IMG/VR virus record: IMGVR_UViG_3300006923_002034
Coordinates: 1 to 47,344 of that record
Reading direction: 5' to 3' (one strand)
Source: a virus
DNA: 47,344 nucleotides
The notes beneath the pieces are model-generated. The model was not told the origin of the DNA and searched no databases. It saw only the letters and a list, made by a program, of their open reading frames with translations. Numbering within the stretch: position 1 is the first letter of the stretch; each line of letters begins with the position of its first letter. Below, piece by piece: positions 42,905 through 47,344 of the stretch. A program made the position numbers and the translations under genes.

Positions 42905-43201
42905 TTTGCCCCATCCAAGTCTCACCGCTTGGTTGGGGATTGCTTTAAGTTTTGTGCTGTCTTGTATTGAACTGAAATGTTCTGCCCTGTTTTGTTATGC
43001 CCCTTCCAAGTTTCACCGCTTGGCTGGGGATTGCTTAATGCATTGATCTGCGCTGTGCGGTACTGTTTTGCTATGCCCTGCTATGTGGATTGTTGTGTTG
43101 CTATTGCCCCATCCAGGTCTGACGGTCTGGATGGGGATTGCTTTGTGTAATGGCCTGCTCGGGCGTGTTATGTCTACAGTTGTTCTGTTCTGTTGTGTTA
43201 T
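42905..43201 (+). repeat. Hairpin-repeat array, part 2: three more units in pentamer-phased spacers
   Basis: Units start at 42907 (stem end changed to CTTGGTTGGGG), 42998 and 43105 (loop GTCTGACGGT, perfect CCCCATCC/GGATGGGG pairing). Spacers of 52 and 68 bases show the same NNTGN phase. The tract begins at the stop codon of the RHH gene and continues as pentamers after the last unit up to the terminator-like hairpin at 43202. Confidence 0.9.
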
Positions 43202-43234
43202 AGCCCTGGCCGGGTTTCTGGTCAGGGCTTTATT
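43202..43234 (+). terminator. Terminator-like hairpin ending array part 2
   Basis: AGCCCTGGCC / GGTCAGGGCT stem, loop GGGTTTCT, then TTATT. Related in sequence to the terminator at 42633. The T-run is weak. Confidence 0.65.
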
Positions 43235-43282
43235 GATCCGATCCTCGGATCTCTTATGTCACGTTTCTATTTTTGAAGGAGT
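43232..43282 (+). promoter_or_regulatory. Shared leader sequence, copy 2
   Basis: Near-identical to 39796-39847. Perfect hairpin GATCCGA-TCC-TCGGATC at 43235-43251, then the ATGTCACGTTTCTATTTTT stretch and GAAGGAGT. Like copy 1 it lies directly downstream of a terminator-like hairpin. Confidence 0.75.
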
Positions 43283-43288
43283 GATGGT

Positions 43289-44191
43289 ATGGACTTCTCA
43301 AATTACAAGTCACACGCTTGGACGCGTAATGTGACTAAGACTGCTGACGCTATTGCAATGTATACAGATGAGTTACTTGCAATGACACCAAAGACATCCC
43401 ACGATCGCACGATGCTCGCGAGGATGTCTTTGGAACAATCATGGTACGTGCATCGTCGCCCTTATTACCGTGTCTGGCCTAGCGCGATTGACATGCTGCA
43501 GAAACTCGATCTATCGAAGATCATGTGCAATATGGTTACGCCATTGCGTATGCCTGTTGTTATTACGCTGCCAGAATCACATCCGTTGCTTGCTGGTGGC
43601 TGCGAAATACGTTCTTTTATTGTAGCTGGCGTGGCGATTGGTGCTACCTATGGATCCAAAGTTGATGGTGAGCCAATGCCACAATTGATGCTCTTCGCGC
43701 AGCACACGGCACAGGATGATGATCGTTTATTTCTGGCAGCGGCACAGATCAAGCTCCTCGGGGAAAATTCTTCAATTGAGGAATGCTTGGAGGCTGTGTA
43801 TACCCGCACTAAAGCCGCCAAGAACGAGGTAGCATCGTCTGTAGACGCGATGAAGGAAATAGCAAATGTGTGCGCTCGTTTGTACATCACGCTTTGCTTG
43901 ATGGGCACTGATGACTGCGATTTGGTTGACAGGCTTGTGATGAATAAGCACAAGGACAAGTACGCCAAGACAGGTGACGAGAAGTACATTGAGGCTGCCA
44001 TTCGTAATGGTATCAATGGCTTCGACATTGGTCGTGATATGCACATGATGCCACACTTCCGTCGACCGCACTATGGTTTTCGTTGGTGTGGTCCAGGGAA
44101 GACGGAGCTCAAGCTTCGTAAGATCAAAGGTGCAATCATTCACCGTGATAAGATTGATGCAATACCCTCTGGATATGTGGACGCTAAATGA
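43289..44191 (+). CDS. Hypothetical protein with C-terminal HxRRxHYxxRWxGxGK motif, 300 aa
   Basis: Unrecognised fold. The C-terminus HFRRPHYGFRWCGPGKTELKLRK, ending IPSGYVDAK, resembles the RRGHWR..GxG+...WI tail seen in a group of phage and plasmid proteins, some of which are labelled AcrVA2-like; this link is weak. The centre has a GGCEIRSFIVAGVAIGATYG strand region and a DDDRLFLAAAQIKLL helix. Its leader is shared with the gene at 39854. Confidence 0.7.
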   Translation: MDFSNYKSHAWTRNVTKTADAIAMYTDELLAMTPKTSHDRTMLARMSLEQSWYVHRRPYYRVWPSAIDMLQKLDLSKIMCNMVTPLRMPVVITLPESHPLLAGGCEIRSFIVAGVAIGATYGSKVDGEPMPQLMLFAQHTAQDDDRLFLAAAQIKLLGENSSIEECLEAVYTRTKAAKNEVASSVDAMKEIANVCARLYITLCLMGTDDCDLVDRLVMNKHKDKYAKTGDEKYIEAAIRNGINGFDIGRDMHMMPHFRRPHYGFRWCGPGKTELKLRKIKGAIIHRDKIDAIPSGYVDAK

Positions 44192-44255
44192 CCAGTGCGG
44201 TATGCGGGCTAATCTACCAAAAAGTTAACGACACTACCTAACAAAGGAGACACAA

Positions 44256-44558
44256 ATGGATTTGGAAGTAGCGACTGTTGAGGACATGGTCGAGGAGCTG
44301 AAGGTACGCAACCTGGTGTTTATGGTTGTTGCAGTGGAGCACCTTGAGGACGCTGAGCGAGCGACCCGCACTATGGGCGGCTTTGCTGGCCGTGAGGTGG
44401 AGGACGTTGAGCGACTCCTGATTACAGCCCATGAGCTCTTTGGCAGTATCGTGGATGGTACTGCTGACGGGAAGGATGGGTTTAAGTATCGTGTGGAAGA
44501 TATCCCGAACCCTCACGTGCAGGATGACGACGATCCACCTAAACAGAAGCCCAAATAA
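44256..44558 (+). CDS. Hypothetical protein, 100 aa
   Basis: Small acidic helical protein (TVEDMVEELKVRNLVFMVVAVEHLEDAERATRTM) with a disordered acidic/Lys tail. AAAGGAG precedes the ATG. Followed by an inverted repeat GGTGCA-TATG-TGCACC at 44559-44574. Confidence 0.7.
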   Translation: MDLEVATVEDMVEELKVRNLVFMVVAVEHLEDAERATRTMGGFAGREVEDVERLLITAHELFGSIVDGTADGKDGFKYRVEDIPNPHVQDDDDPPKQKPK

Positions 44559-44606
44559 GGTGCATATGTGCACCCATCTATAGTCGTTAAATCATGCCCT
44601 ATTTTG

Positions 44607-44653
44607 CTTAAAAACAGGCATTTATCTGGCATGTAAAGATGGTGCCTTACCAT
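44607..44653 (+). promoter_or_regulatory. Promoter-like element, copy A
   Basis: CTTAAAAAC, TTTATC, GGCATGTAAAGATGGTGC, TTACCAT in order. Matches copy C (47067-47114) at most positions. It begins about 30 bases after an inverted repeat and precedes the multi-hairpin region. Confidence 0.5.
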
Positions 44654-44674
44654 AGGTATTGCACTAAAGTAACC

Positions 44675-44870
44675 GCAGCAGCTCTCCGTGCGTGAGAGTG
44701 ATGCTACACCTGGGTGGTGCCCAGGCGGTGGATGGTGTGCGGCCGTATTAAATGCACACCCTCTTTTGCCGTCGCAGTGGTCTGCGAATGCAGGATCAGT
44801 CAATCACCTGTAACTCTCTCAGTGCGTTCCAAGGGCCTGGCCGTTAGTGGTCCGCCCTTGGAACGTGAGT
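44675..44870 (+). ncRNA. Candidate structured RNA leader with five hairpins
   Basis: The 440-base gap before the gene at 45000 is non-coding and highly structured. Hairpins in order: CTCTC/GAGAG (44682-44698), CCTGGG-TGGTG-CCCAGG (44709-44725), GGTGTGC/GCACACC (44734-44760, followed by CTCTTTTG), CGCAG-TGGT-CTGCG (44773-44786), and the 12-bp CGTTCCAAGGGC / GCCCTTGGAACG (44825-44864). It lies just after promoter-like element A. A stand-alone RNA, a riboswitch-like leader or an attenuator are all possible. Downstream to 44999 only CCCCGGGG and the AAAGGAG site are notable. Confidence 0.5.
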
Positions 44871-44999
44871 AGAGCGGGGCTGATACTTATCTTCGCACTA
44901 CCTGGGCTCGATCCCCGGGGACGGCTTTTACTTCCCGACGTTGTGTTGGGATTTTCTAGGCAGTACCACGCGGTGCTGTTGATCTTAAAGGAGATCGTT

Positions 45000-45806
45000 A
45001 TGTCGAAGAGTACGAAAGCTACTGTACTGTGTGTTATCGCGACGCTGCTGGGTCTTGTCGCGTCGGCGGCATGGGCGCAAGAGGCTGCGGTACCGCACGA
45101 CCTGTCGGCGGACACAATCCGCCAAGCGCAACGGATGGTCCTTAACAGGATTATCCGGGACGCTGACAAGGGGGACCCTGCTGAGCTGTTGAAGCTCAGT
45201 CAGACGCTCAGCACGCTGCAGGCTGCCGAAGGGCAGCAAGACGTGCTGATGGTGGCTCGAGCGATCGAGCCGCAGTTGGACCACCTGCCGGAGCTGGTCC
45301 AACATCTTCAGCGAGAGATCGTTGGACAACAGGTGGGCCAGATGCTCGCTGAGTTTCGTCGTCACGACGAAGAGGTCCTACCCCTGATGAAGGGGTTCAT
45401 TCAGATCTGGGGTAACTCCCTGGACATGGGTGACAAGGTTCGGCAGGACATCGCAGCGGCTGATGCAGCTGCTGACGAAGATCTTGCTGAGGCGCACAAG
45501 GAGGAATATACGCAGAAGCGTATGATCGTATCCACGTACTCCTGGAAGTACGCGGGGTCTAACGACTCCGACCAGGTGTACCAATTTGTGCGAAGAGACG
45601 GCGCCAAAATGGATGCCAAGGCCGACAAAGTGTTGGTCGATTACTTCGATGATACCTGGACATCATGCGATGACCAGTACATCCTCGAAGGCGATGAGGC
45701 CAAGGCGTTGAACCCTAAGGGGGTTCTTATGAGCTTCAGTCCCTGGTCATGGGACAATGAGGCTAAGGCCAAATTGGAGGCGTTACGAGGTTACACTTTC
45801 GAGTAA
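45000..45806 (+). CDS. Secreted or periplasmic helical protein, 268 aa
   Basis: Signal peptide: MSKSTKATV, hydrophobic LCVIATLLGLVASAAWA, with cleavage after AWA. The mature part is helical and charged (RMVLNRIIRDADKGDPAELLKL, VQHLQREIVGQQVGQMLAEF) with coiled-coil character, then a C-terminal domain with several Trp residues. Function unknown; possibly acts at the host envelope (lysis or superinfection exclusion). AAAGGAG precedes the ATG. Confidence 0.7.
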   Translation: MSKSTKATVLCVIATLLGLVASAAWAQEAAVPHDLSADTIRQAQRMVLNRIIRDADKGDPAELLKLSQTLSTLQAAEGQQDVLMVARAIEPQLDHLPELVQHLQREIVGQQVGQMLAEFRRHDEEVLPLMKGFIQIWGNSLDMGDKVRQDIAAADAAADEDLAEAHKEEYTQKRMIVSTYSWKYAGSNDSDQVYQFVRRDGAKMDAKADKVLVDYFDDTWTSCDDQYILEGDEAKALNPKGVLMSFSPWSWDNEAKAKLEALRGYTFE

Positions 45807-45976
45807 CTTCGTTGGCAGGGTGGTCTGCCTTAACAACCACGCTACTAGCACAGCAGCCGCAATGGTGCGGTTCCCGCCTGTTAACAGCGGGGGGACGAAT
45901 GACCAGAGTGCTGTGAGGGGTCCTTAGGAGGTGGCCCCACTATGCTGTTTCTTTTCTCTTACCAACGGAGGTGACC
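45807..45976 (+). promoter_or_regulatory. Structured leader with short coupled leader ORF
   Basis: Hairpins GGCAG/CTGCC (about 45814-45829), CCGCA-ATGG-TGCGG, and a GGGGTCC...GGCCCC pairing that would cover TTAGGAGG. Next comes a mini-ORF at 45942-45974. Hiding of the first ribosome binding site in a stem suggests translational control. Confidence 0.4.
45942..45974 (+). CDS. Possible leader peptide, 10 aa
   Basis: ATG with TTAGGAGG upstream encodes MLFLFSYQRR and stops inside the ribosome binding site of the next gene, three bases before its ATG. Translation of the mini-ORF would couple to, or gate, the downstream gene. The spacing from AGGAGG to ATG is long (11 bases), so it is only a candidate. 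Confidence 0.3.
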   Translation: MLFLFSYQRR

Positions 45977-46456
45977 ATGAGTTACCGATGTGAAGGCTGC
46001 GGGTGGGTATGGCCCGCAGTTATCGAGTGCTGCCCAAAGCGGCCTCGGGCTCTGGAGTCCCCAGAGTCGATCTTCGGGAGGGTGTTGCATCGCCTTCCTA
46101 AAGGTGCCCAGCTTGCATCTGGCGGGTTGCTGGATGCAAGAGGGGTGTCGGACGTTGACGTCATTGTCATCGACGCGGCACAGGATGAGCGTTGTTTCAC
46201 GATTGGCGGTTACGATCGGCCGATCAACGTGATGGTCTCATCCAACCCCGATGCCTTGCGTTCTGTGAGGCATCGGGAGATTGAGCTCAAGCTAGAGAGG
46301 ACATATCCCTCGCTGGCTGAGCGTGCTCGCATAGCGAAAGCTGGCGGGCTAAGCACCGAAGCCGCATGGTCAGCGGTGCTAGGTCTCCAGGGTTGCCCCT
46401 ACGAGGCCATGTTGGACACCGATGTCGTGATGTACGCGGCGTCGGTATTACCCTAA
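45977..46456 (+). CDS. Possible nucleotidyltransferase-like protein with N-terminal zinc motif, 159 aa
   Basis: N-terminus CEGCGWVWP...CCPKRP looks like a small zinc ribbon. LASGGLLDARGVSDVDVIVID (about residues 47-67) resembles the nucleotidyltransferase motif (G[GS]...DxD) with Asp-Val-Asp. The C-terminus contains LQGCPYEAML, related to the gene at 46789. GGAGG precedes the ATG. The enzymatic assignment is tentative. Confidence 0.5.
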   Translation: MSYRCEGCGWVWPAVIECCPKRPRALESPESIFGRVLHRLPKGAQLASGGLLDARGVSDVDVIVIDAAQDERCFTIGGYDRPINVMVSSNPDALRSVRHREIELKLERTYPSLAERARIAKAGGLSTEAAWSAVLGLQGCPYEAMLDTDVVMYAASVLP

Positions 46457-46509
46457 TACGTGCCTGGGGCACGGCTCGTAAGGGTTCCTCTAGACGAAGG
46501 AGGTGCATC

Positions 46510-46656
46510 ATCGCACATCCGAACGACCCTCGTAACATCGAGGGACAGGTCACGGACTTCCAAAGGGAAGTCGGCGGCTTTGGTGTCTGTGAATCGCAGG
46601 CTGCCAATGAAGCCGCTACGCAGACCTTTGATTTCGAAGATTACCAGGACCAATAG
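46510..46656 (+). CDS. Possible small gene with ATC start, 48 aa
   Basis: A strong AAGGAGGTG at 46497-46505 is followed not by ATG but by ATC-ATC in a frame that encodes AHPNDPRNIEGQVTDF...FDFEDYQDQ and stops at 46656. No ATG, GTG or TTG start is suitably placed. If real it uses a rare ATC (or ATC-proximal) initiation codon. A hairpin CGTGCC-TGG-GGCACG lies just upstream at 46460-46474. It may instead be a decayed gene or a sequencing variant of ATG. Confidence 0.35.
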   Translation: MAHPNDPRNIEGQVTDFQREVGGFGVCESQAANEAATQTFDFEDYQDQ

Positions 46657-46720
46657 TCCTGGGCTCCGGCGTGAGGGTAAACACGTAAATAATTCAACGG
46701 TCGCCATGGTGCGATCGCCT

Positions 46721-46757
46721 AAGCCCCGGTGTGTTGCAGCGCCGGGGCTTTTGTATT
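46721..46757 (+). terminator. Intrinsic terminator
   Basis: AAGCCCCGG / CCGGGGCTT stem with a 12-base loop, then TTGTATTT. Confidence 0.8.
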
Positions 46758-46788
46758 TCTGCAACAACCTGCAACAAGGAGGATTCAA

Positions 46789-46998
46789 ATGTTGGATCGC
46801 ACAATCAACTTCGGTACGGTCGCTCTGCGATCGGACCTGGTATTCGGGTGTTTAGTCCACTCGGAGAACGGCTGGGTGCCATTCTCGAGTGGCAGTCCTG
46901 AGGAACAAGCATGGGTTCGTCAACAGGTGCAAGGGCACCCGTTCGAACAAATGCTCTCCGATACCATGCGAGAGCATGTGTTCGGAGCTACGGCTTAA
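46789..46998 (+). CDS. Hypothetical protein, 69 aa
   Basis: Small soluble protein. The second half, EEQAWVRQQVQGHPFEQML, shares the pattern AW...QG.P[YF]E.ML with the end of the protein at 45977. AAGGAGG precedes the ATG. Followed by a strong terminator. Confidence 0.7.
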   Translation: MLDRTINFGTVALRSDLVFGCLVHSENGWVPFSSGSPEEQAWVRQQVQGHPFEQMLSDTMREHVFGATA

Positions 46999-47001
46999 AC
47001 T

Positions 47002-47030
47002 AAAAGACTCCCACGTGGGGGTCTTTTTTT
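47002..47030 (+). terminator. Intrinsic terminator
   Basis: AAAAGACTCCC / GGGGGTCTTTT stem with ACGT loop and a seven-T run. Confidence 0.92.
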
Positions 47031-47042
47031 AGCCATCAGACT

Positions 47043-47058
47043 TTGTTCAGCTGAACAA
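47043..47058. promoter_or_regulatory. Perfect 16-bp palindrome, operator-like
   Basis: TTGTTCAGCTGAACAA, a perfect palindrome placed between a terminator and promoter-like element C. It is a plausible operator for a dimeric repressor. Confidence 0.5.
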
Positions 47059-47066
47059 GATTGCCC

Positions 47067-47114
47067 CTTAAAAACCACTGTTTACCCGGCATGTTAATAT
47101 GGTGCTGTTATCAT
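47067..47114 (+). promoter_or_regulatory. Promoter-like element, copy C
   Basis: CTTAAAAACC, TTTACC, GGCATGTTAATATGGTGC, TTATCAT. Matches copy A over its length. It lies 36 bases before the start of the last gene and downstream of a perfect palindrome. Confidence 0.55.
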
Positions 47115-47149
47115 TCTGGTAGCAGGCTGTTACTCGAAAGGAGTTCGTT

Positions 47150-47344
47150 ATGAGTGCAATCACACCAAGACAGTCGATCGCTCTTGTTCTTATTGTGGAG
47201 CTTGCTGTAGCTCCGCGCGAAGAGCAGGAAGATTTTATGCAGTGTGCAGGCATGCCACTGGTCGAGCGAGCTGAGCTCGCTACATGTGCCTTACCGGCTG
47301 TTCGCCGGTATTTCACAGAGAGGCCAGACATGGCCCCTCTAGCG
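47150..47344 (+). CDS. Hypothetical protein, truncated by the window end
   Basis: Starts at an ATG with AAAGGAG eight bases upstream and stays open for 65 codons to the end of the window. Begins MSAITPRQSIALVLIVELAV and continues with charged segments (PREEQEDFMQCAG). The hydrophobic start might be a weak membrane or signal segment. Controlled by promoter-like element C. Confidence 0.65.
   Translation, partial: MSAITPRQSIALVLIVELAVAPREEQEDFMQCAGMPLVERAELATCALPAVRRYFTERPDMAPLA

Noticed and set aside
41526-43143. CRISPR array
   Set aside because: The units are internally variable in two classes, spacers are low-complexity pentamer runs of 47-73 bases rather than unique sequences, one interval holds a gene, and there are no cas genes or leader.
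44630-44652. Sigma-54 promoter (GG...GC) in element A
   Set aside because: The distance between GG and GC is 14 bases, not the fixed 10.
44820-44940. tRNA-like sequence with GGGCTCGATCCC
   Set aside because: The T-loop lacks the conserved TTC, and no matching 7-bp acceptor stem or anticodon arm can be formed. The 12-bp CGTTCCAAGGGC stem does not fit a cloverleaf.
46460-46855. 131-codon plus frame ending inside the gene at 46789
   Set aside because: It crosses a terminator and the ribosome binding site of the next gene and has no start context of its own; the frame at 46510 fits the strong ribosome binding site better.

Overview
The window reads as about 47 kb of a large, lytic-looking double-stranded DNA tailed phage genome. 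The evidence is a replication module (replicative helicase, primase, family A DNA polymerase, RecA-like recombinase, RuvC-like resolvase, exonuclease), a portal protein, about 55 tightly packed and mostly unrecognisable genes, and near-total use of one strand. Gene junctions are typically ATGA or TAATG overlaps. Ribosome binding sites of the AAGGAGG type and a phage-encoded peptide deformylase point to a bacterial host. The host taxon cannot be told from the sequence.

Layout. 1-11.5 kb is replication and recombination: a DnaB-type helicase, a primase whose zinc-finger cysteine is split by a LAGLIDADG intein, a polymerase fused to an N-terminal uracil-DNA-glycosylase-like domain, an opposite-strand HNH (endonuclease VII type) gene, a candidate ssDNA-binding protein and a RecA/UvsX-like recombinase. 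11.5-26 kb is an accessory run: a DUF932-like protein, a protein resembling the DUF1016/YhcG N-terminal domain, a GT-A glycosyltransferase, peptide deformylase, an HhH DNA glycosylase, a DEDDh exonuclease, a RuvC-like nuclease and many small unknowns. One of these is a lysine-rich ORF nested in another gene. 26-31 kb holds the portal protein (with a zinc ribbon), a GT-B glycosyltransferase and a secreted PDQA-repeat protein. 31-39 kb holds a SEC-C protein, a helical-repeat protein, a deoxyhypusine-synthase-like protein, zinc-ribbon proteins and an HD-domain membrane protein.

The most unusual part is 41.5-43.2 kb. Fifteen copies of a 39-bp hairpin unit with compensatory stem changes are separated by spacers built of pentamers of the form NNTGT. 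Thirteen of the fourteen spacers are plain pentamer runs and all thirteen have lengths of 2 or 3 modulo 5. The fourteenth interval carries a small ribbon-helix-helix gene. Each half of the array ends in a terminator-like hairpin. The layout looks like a long structured RNA, or 3' UTR, whose linkers present one UGU/UGC triplet every five nucleotides. This resembles the way TRAP-type ring proteins read RNA, but the unit is different and no known family fits. Two further multi-hairpin intergenic regions (39.7 kb and 44.7 kb), a leader sequence shared by two genes, and three copies of a promoter-like element suggest extensive RNA-level regulation in the 35-47 kb part.

A short peptide motif, R-[QT]-P-R-[KRH]-I-R-L, recurs in four otherwise unrelated proteins and may be a shared docking tag. 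All functions here are inferred by reading motifs; no database search was possible.
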